DNA from: Xanthomonas campestris pv. phormiicola
GTDB lineage: Bacteria > Pseudomonadota > Gammaproteobacteria > Xanthomonadales > Xanthomonadaceae
Direction of reading: 5' to 3'
Length of the DNA: 64,000 nt
NCBI GenBank assembly: GCA_025666215.1
Contig: CP102593.1
Coordinates: 5,250,064-5,314,063, forward strand
Part shown: positions 27,087 through 37,093 of the stretch, piece after piece
How the letters are laid out: each line of letters opens with the position of its first letter
Numbering within the stretch: position 1 is the first letter of the stretch
Position numbers and translations under genes: made by a program
The notes under the pieces: generated by a model
Database searches by the model: none
What the model was told of the DNA's origin: nothing
The model's input: only the letters and a program-made list of their open reading frames with translations

Positions 27087-28907
27087 TCACTCGCGCGGCG
27101 GCAGCACCGACAGCACTTCCTCGATGGTGGTCAGGCCGGCGGCGACTTTTTCCAGGCCGGCACGGCGCAGGCTGCGCACGCCCTCGGCCTGCGCGGCGCG
27201 GCTGAAGCCGGCCAGGTCCATGTCGGCGCGGATCAGCGTGCGCAGGCGCGGCGTCACCGGCAGCAGTTCGTACAGGCCGACCCGGCCCAGGTAGCCGGTG
27301 CGGCGGCATTCCAGGCAGCCGACCGGGGCGTGCACCTGCAGCTCCTCCGGCAGCGCTTCGCCCGGCTCGCGCAGCGCATCCCACTCGAGGTCGCTGAGCG
27401 TGTGCGGGCGCTTGCAGTGCGTGCACAGCGTGCGCACCAGGCGCTGCGCCAGCACGCCGTTGAGGGTGGAGGCGACCAGGTAGTGCGGCACGCCCAGGTC
27501 GAGCAGGCGGGTGATCGCCGAGGGCGCGTCGTTGGTATGCAGGGTGGACAGCACCAGATGCCCGGTCAGCGAGGCCTGCACCGCCATCTGCGCGGTTTCC
27601 AGGTCGCGGATCTCGCCGATCATGATGATGTCCGGGTCCTGCCGCAGCAGGGTGCGCACACCGCTGGCGAAGTCCAGGTCGATGTTGGTCTGCACCTGCA
27701 TCTGGTTGAACTCCGGCGCGATCATCTCGATCGGGTCCTCGACGCTGCACACGTTCACGTCCGGCGTGGCCAGGCGCTTGAGCGTGGAGTACAGCGTGGT
27801 GGTCTTGCCCGAGCCGGTCGGGCCGGTGACCAGCACGATGCCGTGCGGGCGTTCGACCAGCGCCGCCCAGCCGGCCGCCTCCTGCGCGCTGAAGCCGAGC
27901 TGGTCCACGCTCTTGAACGCCGCGTCCGGGTCGAAGATGCGCATCACGCACTTCTCGCCGAACGCGGTGGGCATGGTCGACAGGCGCATCTCGGTCTCGC
28001 GCCCGCCCGGCGAGCGGGTCTTGATGCGCCCGTCCTGCGGGCGCCGGCGCTCGGCCAGGTCCATGCGCCCGAGCACCTTGATCCGGCTGACGATGGCGGT
28101 CATCACCGCCGGCGGCACCTCCAGCACCTTGTGCAGCACGCCGTCGATGCGGAAGCGCATGCGCCCGGCCTCGCGCCGCGGTTCCAGGTGGATGTCGCTG
28201 GCGCGCTGCTCGAAGGCGTACTGCAGCAGCCAGTCGACGATGTGCACGATGTGGTGGTCGTCGGCGTTGACGTCGCCGCCGCGGCCCAGTTCCACCAGCT
28301 GCTCGAAACTGGGCAGGCCGCTGCTCTGCTCGTTGCGCCCGTCCTTGGCGCCGCGCACCGAGCGGGTCACGCCGAAGAATTCCATGGTGTAGCGGTGCAG
28401 GTCCAGTGGGTTGACCACCGCGATCTCGATCCGGCGCCGCGCCAGGTGCTGCACGTCGCCCAGCCAGTCCAGCGCCAGCGGTTCGCTGGTGGCCACCAGC
28501 AGGCGTTCGCCATCCAGCGCCAGCGGCAGGATGCGGTGGCGGCGCGCGTAGGCGTGCGAGACCACGGCGGTGACCGCGGCCACGTCGACCCGGGTCGGGT
28601 CGATGCGCAGGTAGCGCAGGCCGCAGCGCTGCGCCAGCCACTCGGTCAGCCGTTCCAGGCCCAGCTCGCTGCCGGGCGGACGGGTGGCGGCCAGTTTCAG
28701 GTTGGATAGCAGCACCAGCGGATGCACGTCGCTGACAGTGCGCGCGGACTGCGCCGAGAACTGCATGCGGCCGCGCTCGGCCGGCGCGACCAGGCCGTCG
28801 GCCAGCAGCGCCGCGGCCACCCGCTCGAAACTCAGGCGCCCGGGCGGCAGCGACACGGTGGCAGGTACAGGCACGGCGGGCGGCTGCGCGGCAGGTCGCG
28901 AATCCAT
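27087..28907 (-). CDS. GspE/PilB-type secretion ATPase
   Basis: 606 aa. An N-terminal MshEN/GspE_N-like domain covers about residues 25-190. The ATPase core has Walker A GPTGSGKTTT (about residue 358), Asp box VEDPIEM, Walker B DPDIIMIGEIRDLETAQ and the His box HTNDAPSAITRL. The C-terminal tetracysteine zinc motif is CTHC...CLEC (about 505-540). Such hexameric ATPases power type II secretion or type IV pilus assembly at the inner membrane. No other secretion or pilus gene is nearby, so its partner machine cannot be named; it could be an orphan or serve a cluster elsewhere. It is divergent from glyQ. Confidence 0.88.
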   Translation of the reverse strand: MDSRPAAQPPAVPVPATVSLPPGRLSFERVAAALLADGLVAPAERGRMQFSAQSARTVSDVHPLVLLSNLKLAATRPPGSELGLERLTEWLAQRCGLRYLRIDPTRVDVAAVTAVVSHAYARRHRILPLALDGERLLVATSEPLALDWLGDVQHLARRRIEIAVVNPLDLHRYTMEFFGVTRSVRGAKDGRNEQSSGLPSFEQLVELGRGGDVNADDHHIVHIVDWLLQYAFEQRASDIHLEPRREAGRMRFRIDGVLHKVLEVPPAVMTAIVSRIKVLGRMDLAERRRPQDGRIKTRSPGGRETEMRLSTMPTAFGEKCVMRIFDPDAAFKSVDQLGFSAQEAAGWAALVERPHGIVLVTGPTGSGKTTTLYSTLKRLATPDVNVCSVEDPIEMIAPEFNQMQVQTNIDLDFASGVRTLLRQDPDIIMIGEIRDLETAQMAVQASLTGHLVLSTLHTNDAPSAITRLLDLGVPHYLVASTLNGVLAQRLVRTLCTHCKRPHTLSDLEWDALREPGEALPEELQVHAPVGCLECRRTGYLGRVGLYELLPVTPRLRTLIRADMDLAGFSRAAQAEGVRSLRRAGLEKVAAGLTTIEEVLSVLPPRE

Positions 28908-28948
28908 GGTCCAGGTCCGGTGCGCGGAAGTCCCCGCAAGTCGGTCGC

Positions 28949-28954
28949 TATACT
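28949..28954 (+). promoter_or_regulatory. glyQ -10 element
   Basis: TATACT lies 29 nt upstream of the glyQ ATG in a 76-bp divergent gap. A convincing -35 was not found. Confidence 0.5.
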
Positions 28955-28983
28955 AGCGCACCCCTTTTGCCGGCCTTTGCTGC

Positions 28984-29892
<909 letters not shown>

Positions 29893-29903
29893 GGCCTTCA
29901 TAG

Positions 29904-30030
29904 CCCCTCTCCCAACGGGATAGGGGTTGGGGTGAGGGTACGGGGCGAAGCCCTGCAGACCTGAACTTCCAAGGCTTCGCCCGAACCCTCATCCGCCCCT
30001 TCGGGGCACCTTCTCCCGCAGGGAGAAGGG
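29904..30030. repeat. 127-bp dispersed inverted-repeat element, copy 1
   Basis: The element opens CCCCTCTCCCAACGGGATAG and closes ACCTTCTCCCGCAGGGAGAAGGG, and each end folds on itself. GGGTGAGGGTACGGGGCGAAGCC pairs with the internal GGCTTCGCCCGAACCCTCATCC, giving a long imperfect hairpin. A second copy is at 32565-32694. It lies between glyQ and glyS. Confidence 0.85.
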
Positions 30031-30052
30031 AACCGCTAGCAAGGTCTGACAC

Positions 30053-32224
30053 ATGAGCGCACTACATCCCCTGCTGATCGAACTGGGTACCGAGGAACTG
30101 CCGGTCAAGGCGCTGCCGGGCCTGGCGCAGGCCCTGTTCGACGGGGTGATCGCCGGGCTGGAGAAGCGCGGCATCGCGGTCGAACGCGGCGACGCCAGGC
30201 CGCTGTCCACCCCGCGCCGGCTGGCGGTGCTGCTGCCGGGCGTGGCCGCCGAGCAGCCGGAGCAGCGCTCGGAAGTGCTCGGCCCCTACCTCAACATCGC
30301 CCTGGACGCCGCCGGCCAGCCGACCAAGGCGCTGGCCGGCTTCGCCGCCAAGGCCGGCATCGACTGGACCGCGCTGGAGCGCACCAGCGACGCCAAGGGC
30401 GAGCGCTTCGTGCACCGTGCGGTGACCCCGGGCGCGCAGACCGCCGCGCTGCTGCCGGAGATCCTGCGCGAGGCGATCGCGGCGATGCCGATCCCTAAGC
30501 CGATGCGCTGGGGCGACCACGACTACGGCTTCGCGCGGCCGGTGCACTGGCTGGTGCTGCTGTTCGGCAACGACGTGGTGCCGGTGCAGCTGTTCGGCGT
30601 GCAGGCCGACCGGGTCAGCCGCGGCCACCGCTTCCTGCACGACGCGCCGGTCGCGCTGGCCCAGCCGGGCGACTACGTGGCCGCGCTGGAAGCGGCGCAG
30701 GTGCTGGTGGACCCGGATGCGCGCCGCGCGCGCATCGTCGCCGAGGTCGAGCAGGCCGCGCGTCAGGCCGGCGGCAGCGCGCGCATTTCCGACGACAACC
30801 TGGAGCAGGTGGTGAACCTGGTCGAATGGCCGTCGGCGGTGCTGTGCCATTTCGAACCGGCATTCCTGGCGGTACCGCAGGAAGCGCTGATCGAGACGAT
30901 GGAGAGCAACCAGAAGTTCTTCCCGGTGCTCGACGCCGGCGGCAAGCTGACCGAGCACTTCATCGGCATCGCCAACATCGTCTCGCGCGACGTGGCCGAA
31001 GTGGCCAAGGGCTACGAGCGGGTGATCCGCCCGCGCTTCGCCGACGCCAAGTTCTTCTTCGACGAGGACCTCAAGCAGGGCCTGGAGGCGATGGGCGCGG
31101 GCCTGGCCAGCGTGACCTACCAGGCCAAGCTCGGCAGCATCGCCGACAAGGTGCAGCGCGTGGCCGCGCTGGCCGAGGCGATCGCGCCGCTGGTCGGCGT
31201 GGACGCCGCGCAGGCGCGCCGCGCCGCCGAGTTGAGCAAGAACGACCTGCAGTCGCGCATGGTCAACGAATTCCCCGAACTGCAGGGCATCGCCGGGCGC
31301 CACTACGCCAAGGCCGCCGGCGAGAGCAGCGAGATCGCGCTTGCGATCGGCGAGGCCTACCAGCCGCGCTTCGCCGGCGACGACATCGCGCTGTCGCCGC
31401 TGGGCAAGGTGCTAGCGATCGCGGAGCGTCTGGACACGCTGGCCGGCGGCTTCGCCGCGGGGTTGAAGCCGACCGGCAACAAGGATCCGTTCGCGCTGCG
31501 GCGCAATGCGCTGGGGTTGGCGCGGACGGTGATTGAGAGTGGGTTTGATGTGGATTTGGAAGAGATGCTCGGCTCTTCCCTTATCAATGTTCAGCACGCG
31601 CTTGCAGACGTCAGCGCACGTGAAAAGATTCAAGCGCTCGTCGCTGCTAAGCAGGCTGGAATCAAGACTTCGTTGGGGGTGACTGTTTCAGCGTCCCTGA
31701 AGGGCTCGCTTGCGGAAGAGTTGTTCGATTTCATCCTCGACCGACTGCGTGGCTACTACGCCGACAAGGGCGTACCGGCGACGCATTTCAATGCGGTGGC
31801 GGAACTGAAGCCGGCTTCGCTCTACGACTTCGACCGCCGCATCGACGCGATCGGCATCTTCGCCACGCTGCCGGAGGCCGAGGCGCTGGCCGCGGCCAAC
31901 AAGCGCATCCGCAACATCCTGCGCAAGGCCGAAGGCGCGATTCCCGCGCAGATCGATCCGACCCTGCTGCGCGAGCCGGCCGAAAGCGCACTGGCCGAGG
32001 CGGTGGAAGCGGCGATCGTGGAAACCGACGGCGCCCTGCGCCAGCACGACTACGTCACCGTGCTGAACTTCCTGGCGCGGCTGCGGCCGCAGGTGGACGC
32101 GTTCTTCGACGGGGTCATGGTCAACGTCGAGGACCCGGCGATCCGCAGCAACCGCCTGGCCCTGCTCAAGCGCCTGGGCGACCGCCTCGGCAGCGTCGCC
32201 GCGATCGAGCACCTGTCGTCGTAA
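30053..32224 (+). CDS. glyS: Glycyl-tRNA synthetase beta subunit
   Basis: 723 aa, about 30 longer than the E. coli protein. Diagnostic blocks are [16 protein letters not shown] at the start, [22 protein letters not shown] (about 150-171), [15 protein letters not shown], an HD-like core ([27 protein letters not shown]) and a C-terminal anticodon-binding/DALR-like region ([27 protein letters not shown]). GlyS supplies tRNA binding and editing to GlyQ. The segment about residues 480-560 (nt 31500-31735) uses AT-rich codons unlike the rest of the gene and encodes an enlarged linker. A GAAA-loop terminator follows. Confidence 0.96.
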   Translation: MSALHPLLIELGTEELPVKALPGLAQALFDGVIAGLEKRGIAVERGDARPLSTPRRLAVLLPGVAAEQPEQRSEVLGPYLNIALDAAGQPTKALAGFAAKAGIDWTALERTSDAKGERFVHRAVTPGAQTAALLPEILREAIAAMPIPKPMRWGDHDYGFARPVHWLVLLFGNDVVPVQLFGVQADRVSRGHRFLHDAPVALAQPGDYVAALEAAQVLVDPDARRARIVAEVEQAARQAGGSARISDDNLEQVVNLVEWPSAVLCHFEPAFLAVPQEALIETMESNQKFFPVLDAGGKLTEHFIGIANIVSRDVAEVAKGYERVIRPRFADAKFFFDEDLKQGLEAMGAGLASVTYQAKLGSIADKVQRVAALAEAIAPLVGVDAAQARRAAELSKNDLQSRMVNEFPELQGIAGRHYAKAAGESSEIALAIGEAYQPRFAGDDIALSPLGKVLAIAERLDTLAGGFAAGLKPTGNKDPFALRRNALGLARTVIESGFDVDLEEMLGSSLINVQHALADVSAREKIQALVAAKQAGIKTSLGVTVSASLKGSLAEELFDFILDRLRGYYADKGVPATHFNAVAELKPASLYDFDRRIDAIGIFATLPEAEALAAANKRIRNILRKAEGAIPAQIDPTLLREPAESALAEAVEAAIVETDGALRQHDYVTVLNFLARLRPQVDAFFDGVMVNVEDPAIRSNRLALLKRLGDRLGSVAAIEHLSS

Positions 32225-32250
32225 GCAGGGCGGCGGACTGCTGCAGGTAG

Positions 32251-32279
32251 GGGCTGCGAAAGCAGCCTCTTCATTTTTT
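32251..32279 (+). terminator. Rho-independent terminator of glyS
   Basis: GGCTGC-GAAA-GCAGCC stem-loop (32252-32267) followed by TCTTCATTTTTT, 27 nt after the glyS stop. The tract runs straight into the first REP unit of the next array. Confidence 0.9.
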
Positions 32280-32527
32280 GTGGGAGCGGCTTCAGCCGCG
32301 ACGCGCGAAGCTGGCAGCGCCACAACCAAGTGAAGCCGCGTCGGGACTGAAGTCCCTCCCACAGTGCACCCGGCCGGCTACGTCCGAGCGCCTGCCGATC
32401 GACGCTGCTTGAGAGAGCCGCAGTTCTGGCGGCACCGCTTCTTGTGGGAGCGACTTCAGTCGCGACGCGCGAAGCTGCAATTCCGCAATGCTGAGAAGAA
32501 AGCGTCGGGGCTGAAGCCCCTCCTACA
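32280..32527. repeat. REP array with a diverged 164-bp tandem duplication
   Basis: REP units lie at 32280-32302, 32340-32363, 32444-32466 and 32504-32527. The direct units are 164 bp apart and so are the inverted units, and the text after the first unit begins alike in both copies (GCGAAGCTG). Spacers have otherwise diverged, so the duplication is older than those at 16 kb and 36.6 kb. Confidence 0.8.
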
Positions 32528-32564
32528 GTGCACTCGGCCAGCCATGTACAAGCACCGGACTGAG

Positions 32565-32694
32565 CCCCTCTCCCCTCGGGAGAGGGGTTGGGGTGAGGGT
32601 CCGGCGCGCAGCGTCTCGCGGAGGTTGGATGCACGAGGCTTCGCCCGTACCCTCATCCGCCCCTTCGGGGCACCTTCTCCCGATGGGAGAAGGG
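32565..32694. repeat. 130-bp dispersed inverted-repeat element, copy 2
   Basis: Starts CCCCTCTCCCCTCGGGAGAG and ends TTCTCCCGATGGGAGAAGGG, with the same internal GGTTGGGGTGAGGGT and ACCCTCATCCGCCCCTTCGG blocks as copy 1 (29904-30030). The two copies bracket glyS. The ends are more perfectly palindromic here. Confidence 0.85.
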
Positions 32695-32780
32695 AAATCA
32701 CTTCACGCAGGCCTGCCACGCACAGTGCTGCGCACAACCGCCGTTACGAATCCCGACTCCCAAATCCCGAATCCCCGCCT

Positions 32781-34757
32781 TCAATCAAACAACGCCTGGA
32801 TCGCCGCCAGCCCGGCATTGGCGCGTTCCTTCTTGCGCTCGGCGTCGGCCACCGGGTCGGCGCCGTCGCGCTGCATTTCCTCAGCGGGGATCTCGGCGAA
32901 GAAGCGGCTGGGCTTGAGCCGGATGTGCTCGCCGAACTTGCGCGTGAGCTTGCTGTAACTCATCCACAGCTGCTCCTTGGCGCGGGTGATGCCCACGTAC
33001 AGCAGGCGCCGCTCTTCCTGCAGGTTGCCCTCCTCCAGGCTGACCTCGTGCGGCAGCACGCCGTCCTCGCAGCCGACGATGAACACGTAGCGGAACTCCA
33101 GGCCCTTGGACGCGTGCATCGTCATCATCCGCACCTGGTTGCCGCCGTCGTCCTTGTCGTTGCGCGACAGCAGCGCCAGCTGCGCGGCCAGGTCGCCGAC
33201 GGTGGCCCCGCGCGGGCCGCCCTCGAACCACTTGGCGAGTTCTTCCAGGTTGCTGCGGCGGCGCTGGAACGTGGTTTCGTCCTTGCACTGGCTGCGCAGT
33301 TCGCGGATCAGTCCCGACTGCTCGGCGAGCTGGCGCACCACGTCGGCCGAGGACAGGGTCAGCGAGGCGGTGCGCAACTCGTGCAGGACGTCGACGAAAT
33401 CGCTCAGGCCGTTGGCCGCGCGCGGCGGCAACTGCTGCAGCGCGCCCATCGACTCGGCCGCGCGCGACATCGGCAGATGCTTGGCCGAGGCCAGTTCGGC
33501 CAGCTTGGCCAGCGAGGTCGCGCCGACCTCGCGCTTGGGCGCCTGCACCGCGCGCAGGAACGCGGCATCGTCGTCGGGATTGACCAGCAGCCGCAGCCAC
33601 GACAGCACGTCCTTCACTTCCTGCCGTTCCAGGAACGCGGTGCCGCCGGTGATGTGGTACGGCACGCCGGCCATCTGCAAGGCCTTTTCCAGCGGCCGCG
33701 ACTGGAAGTTGCCGCGGAACAGGATGCAGAAATCGCTCCACGGCACCTGCTTGGCGGTGCCCAGGTAGGCGATCTCGGCGGCGACCTTCTCCGCCTCGTG
33801 CTCGCTGTCGCGGCATTCCCACACGCGGATGCGCTCGCCGTCGGCCTGGTCGCTCCACAGGGTCTTCAGGTGCTCGTGCGGGTTGTGCGCGATCAGCGCG
33901 TTGGCCGCGCGCAGCACGCGGTTGGAGCAGCGGTAGTTCTGCTCCAGCTTGACGATCTGCAGCGCCGGATAGTCGCGCCCCATCTGCATCAGGTTTTCCG
34001 GGTTGGCGCCGCGCCAGGCGTAGATGCTCTGGTCGTCGTCGCCCACGCAGGTGAAGTTGCCGCGCGGGCCGGCCAGCATCTTCAGCAGCCGGTACTGCGC
34101 GTCGTTGGTGTCCTGGCTCTCGTCCACCAGCAGGTAGCCGATGCGCTCGCGCCAGGCCATGACGATGTCCTCGTTCTCCTCCAGCACCTGCACCGGCAGG
34201 CGGATCAGGTCGTCGAAGTCCACCGCGTTGAACGTGCTCAGCCGCGCCTGATAGCGCTCGTACAGGCTGGCCGCCTCCTGCTCGCGGTTGCTGCGCGCCG
34301 CGGCCATCGCCTGCTCCGGCGACAGCCCGGCGTTCTTGGCGCGCGAGATCAGGTTCCTGGCGTCGTCGATCGCATCGGGCTTGGCGCCGTGCATCAGGTC
34401 CTTGATCTGCGCGGCGGCATCGTCGGCGTCGAAGATCGAGAAGCCGCGCTTCAGGCCCACCGCGGCGTGCTCGATCTGCAGGAACTTCAGCCCCAGCGCG
34501 TGGAAGGTGCAGATGGTCAGGCCGTCGGCGGCATCGCCGCGGATGCGCTTGGCCACGCGCTCGCGCATTTCCTTGGCCGACTTGTTGGTGAAGGTGATCG
34601 CGGCGATGCGCTTGGCCGGGTAGCGGCCGGTGGCGATCAGATGCGCGATCTTTTCCACGATCACGCGGGTCTTGCCGCTGCCGGCGCCGGCCAGCACCAG
34701 CAACGGGCCTTCGCAATGCAGCACCGCGGCGCGTTGGGGGGGATTGAGACCGTGCAT
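32781..34757 (-). CDS. rep: ATP-dependent DNA helicase Rep (UvrD/Rep superfamily 1)
   Basis: 658 aa. SF1A motifs in order: Q-motif NPPQRAAV, Walker A AGAGSGKTRV (about residues 20-29), Ia TFTNKSAKEMRERV, II YLLVDESQDTN (about 210), III GDDDQSIYAWRGA, IV LEQNYRC, V MTMHASKGLEFRYVF and VI LLYVGITRAKEQLWMSYS. Rep is a 3'-5' helicase that clears proteins ahead of replication forks. The ATG at 34757 is chosen because it starts right before the Q-motif; TACAAT with AGGGAAG upstream supports it. It converges on the repeat-rich glyS 3' region. Confidence 0.95.
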   Translation of the reverse strand: MHGLNPPQRAAVLHCEGPLLVLAGAGSGKTRVIVEKIAHLIATGRYPAKRIAAITFTNKSAKEMRERVAKRIRGDAADGLTICTFHALGLKFLQIEHAAVGLKRGFSIFDADDAAAQIKDLMHGAKPDAIDDARNLISRAKNAGLSPEQAMAAARSNREQEAASLYERYQARLSTFNAVDFDDLIRLPVQVLEENEDIVMAWRERIGYLLVDESQDTNDAQYRLLKMLAGPRGNFTCVGDDDQSIYAWRGANPENLMQMGRDYPALQIVKLEQNYRCSNRVLRAANALIAHNPHEHLKTLWSDQADGERIRVWECRDSEHEAEKVAAEIAYLGTAKQVPWSDFCILFRGNFQSRPLEKALQMAGVPYHITGGTAFLERQEVKDVLSWLRLLVNPDDDAAFLRAVQAPKREVGATSLAKLAELASAKHLPMSRAAESMGALQQLPPRAANGLSDFVDVLHELRTASLTLSSADVVRQLAEQSGLIRELRSQCKDETTFQRRRSNLEELAKWFEGGPRGATVGDLAAQLALLSRNDKDDGGNQVRMMTMHASKGLEFRYVFIVGCEDGVLPHEVSLEEGNLQEERRLLYVGITRAKEQLWMSYSKLTRKFGEHIRLKPSRFFAEIPAEEMQRDGADPVADAERKKERANAGLAAIQALFD

Positions 34758-34880
34758 GAAGACTTCCCTGGGCCGCGCATTGTAGCGGGCGCCGGCCGGC
34801 GGCGAGGACCGGGCCGCTGCGCGGGCGCTGAACGGGTTTTCCCGGGCGCATCCGGCCTGCGACGGAGTTGTCCGCCGCGC

Positions 34881-34886
34881 TAGAAT
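34881..34886 (+). promoter_or_regulatory. tdk -10 element, leaderless architecture
   Basis: TAGAAT ends 6 nt before the tdk ATG with CGGGCC between and no Shine-Dalgarno. The predicted transcription start coincides with the start codon. Confidence 0.5.
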
Positions 34887-34892
34887 CGGGCC

Positions 34893-35513
34893 ATGGCGAA
34901 ACTGTACTTCTACTATTCGGCGATGAACGCCGGCAAGACCACGACGCTGCTGCAGTCGGCGCACAACTATCGCGAGCGCGGCATGCGCACCGCGATCCTG
35001 ACCCCGCGCCTGGACCACCGCGACGGCAGCGGCGTGGTGGCCTCGCGCATCGGCCTGCGCGCCGATGGCAACACGTTCGTGCCGGACACAGACCTGCTGG
35101 CGCTGCTGCAGGACGACATCGCCCGCGACGGCGCGCTGCATTGCGTGCTGGTGGACGAGGCGCAGTTCCTCAGCCGCGCCCAGGTCTGGCAGCTCAGCGA
35201 GGTGGTCGACCGGCTGCGCATCCCGGTGCTGTGCTACGGCCTGCGCACCGATTTCCGCGGCGAGCTGTTCGAGGGCAGCCAGTACCTGCTGGCCTGGGCC
35301 GACGAGCTGCAGGAGATCAAGACCATCTGCCACACCGGCAGCAAGGCGACGATGACCGTGCGCGTGGACGCCGACGGCCACGCCGTGCAGGACGGCCCGC
35401 AGGTGGAGATCGGCGGCAACGAGCGCTACGTGTCGGTGAGCCGCGCCGAGTTCAAGAAGATCATGCGCGGCGAGGGCCGTATCGATCCGTTGCAGATCGC
35501 GTTGCAACGGTAG
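34893..35513 (+). CDS. tdk: Thymidine kinase
   Basis: 206 aa. Type II thymidine kinase: P-loop [12 protein letters not shown] (about residues 9-20), catalytic Glu region [12 protein letters not shown] (about 87-98), and the [16 protein letters not shown] dTMP-site segment. Phosphorylates thymidine in the salvage pathway. Only a single Cys remains in the region where many homologues carry two zinc-binding CxxC pairs (TICHTGSKA), as in E. coli-like proteobacterial forms with altered zinc sites. It is divergent from rep with a 135-bp gap. Confidence 0.94.
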   Translation: MAKLYFYYSAMNAGKTTTLLQSAHNYRERGMRTAILTPRLDHRDGSGVVASRIGLRADGNTFVPDTDLLALLQDDIARDGALHCVLVDEAQFLSRAQVWQLSEVVDRLRIPVLCYGLRTDFRGELFEGSQYLLAWADELQEIKTICHTGSKATMTVRVDADGHAVQDGPQVEIGGNERYVSVSRAEFKKIMRGEGRIDPLQIALQR

Positions 35514-35823
35514 TCCATCCGCCGCGCCGGGCTGACGGCTGCGGCGCCAGACGAAAGACCGCGTAAGCCAGACTGTGTAAGCCGGAGGCGACGCCGCGTT
35601 TCGCAGTTCGGCAGTATGCGCAGGCGAACGCCGCGCAAGCGCTCTGCTCTGCCTTGGTGCGTCCATCCGCCGCCCCTGTTCGGCTGCAGTCGGCGCGACA
35701 CCGACCATGAACGTCGGTTGAAAACTGCGCCACGGCGCTCGGCCGCATAGGCCATCAGTCTATGGATCGCGGCTGCCACGCCCCTTTAGAATCGGCGGCG
35801 ATCGCACTCACGGGAAGAGTTCT
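35514..35823. other. 310-bp intergenic region between tdk and the Sel1-like gene
   Basis: No gene, terminator or repeat is recognised. TAGAAT at about 35786-35791 with GGGAAGAG before the ATG at 35824 is the likely start of the next gene's transcript and its ribosome-binding site. Confidence 0.5.
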
Positions 35824-36579
35824 ATGCATCGGTTCAAGGGATATGCCGTCGGCGGTTGCACCGCGCTGGCCATTGCGGCTGCGCTGGCGCTGTCCGGCCC
35901 GGCTGGCGCCGCCGACAACGCGCGTACGTTCGACGACATTCCGGCGCAGGTGATGACCGACGGCTTCCTCGAGGCGCACCTGGACCTGTTCTATCGCCGC
36001 GCCGGTATCCGCGCCGACAAGAAGGGCGAATTCGCCGAGGCCAGGAAGCACTACCAGCTCGCCGCACGCTATGCCGACAAGCCGTCGCAGGCACGCCTGG
36101 GCGAGATGTACTGGGAAGGCCAGGGCGGCGCGCAGGATCGCGCGATGGGCTTTCTGTGGATGGCCCTGGCTTCCGAGCGCGGCTACGACGCCTTCACCAC
36201 GCGCAAGATGGAGTACTGGAACCAGCTGACGCCCGAAGAGCGGCAGCGCGCGATCAAGCAGGACAAGAAGATGCTGGCCGAGTACGGTGACCAGGCGGCC
36301 AAGCCGCGCCAGGAAGCGGTGCTGCGCCGCGAGGCGTCGCGCAGCACCGGCAGCATGCTCGGCCACTCGGGCGCCTCCGCCCTGTCGATCAACGGCCCGC
36401 GCGGCGGCAGCATCGATCCGGAAGTGTTCTACGCCAAGGAATTCTGGGAACCGGCGGCGTACTGGAAGCTGCAGGACCGGGTCTGGGACGGACGCACGCC
36501 CGGCCGCGTGGATATCGGCGATGTCGAGGACATCACCCAGGAAACCGCGCCGACGCCGCAGGATCCGGCCAAGCCCTGA
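35824..36579 (+). CDS. Exported Sel1-like repeat protein of unknown function
   Basis: 251 aa. Signal peptide (CTALAIAAALALSGPAGAA, cleavage near residue 30). Two to three Sel1/TPR-like helical units are visible (KGEFAEARKHYQLAARYAD, QARLGEMYWEGQGGAQDRAM, GFLWMALASERG) at about residues 62-125. The remainder has no recognised motif and ends Pro/Thr-rich. Sel1 proteins act as periplasmic scaffolds; this one has no clear partner. A REP array follows it directly. Confidence 0.75.
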   Translation: MHRFKGYAVGGCTALAIAAALALSGPAGAADNARTFDDIPAQVMTDGFLEAHLDLFYRRAGIRADKKGEFAEARKHYQLAARYADKPSQARLGEMYWEGQGGAQDRAMGFLWMALASERGYDAFTTRKMEYWNQLTPEERQRAIKQDKKMLAEYGDQAAKPRQEAVLRREASRSTGSMLGHSGASALSINGPRGGSIDPEVFYAKEFWEPAAYWKLQDRVWDGRTPGRVDIGDVEDITQETAPTPQDPAKP

Positions 36580-36614
36580 GCCGGCCGCAACGCGCGATGC
36601 CGGACACGTCGCGC

Positions 36615-37037
36615 GTCGGGACAGAAGTCCCTCCCACAGTGCACTTGGCGCGTTGGCCGCGAGCGTTTGTGGGAGCGGCTTCAGCCGCGACGAACGAGGC
36701 CGGCAACCGCGCAGCGTCGCGAAAGCGTCGGGACTGAAGTCCTGCCCACAGCGCACCCGGCGCGTTGGCCGCGAATGTTTGTGGGAGCTGCTTCAGCCGC
36801 GACGAGCGAGGCCGACAACCGCGCAGCGTCGCGAAAGCATCGGGACTGAAGTCCCGCCCACAGTGCACCCTGCGCGTTGGCCGCGAACGTTTGTGGGAGC
36901 GGCTTCAGCCGCGACGAACGAGGCCGGCAACCGCGCAGCGTCGCGAAAGCGTCGGGACTGAAGTCCTGCCCACAGTGCACCCGGCGCGTTGGCCGCGAGC
37001 GTTTGTGGGAGCGGCTTCAGCCGCGACGAGCGAGGCC
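36615..37037. repeat. Four-copy tandem REP array, exact 112-bp period
   Basis: Inverted-type units start at 36615, 36727, 36839 and 36951; direct-type units start at 36669, 36781, 36893 and 37005. Each series steps by exactly 112 bp, and the spacers (GCACCCGGCGCGTTGGCCGCGA and CGAGGCCGGCAACCGCGCAGCG types) are almost identical. The array fills nearly the whole 514-bp gap between the Sel1-like gene and opgD, with no gene inside. It may act as a bidirectional stop for the convergent genes. Confidence 0.93.
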
Positions 37038-37093
37038 GGGTCCTGCAAGCGGCGAGGCGCCGCCGCGCACGAAGCGGCAGCGCCAGACCGCAC

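Noticed and set aside
32781..35708. N-terminally extended Rep helicase
   Set aside because: Upstream residues are antisense of tdk; the Q-motif and start context place the ATG at 34757.
36615..37037. Possible CRISPR array
   Set aside because: Repeats are palindromic REP units in alternating orientation and the spacers are also repeated (112-bp period); no cas genes are near.
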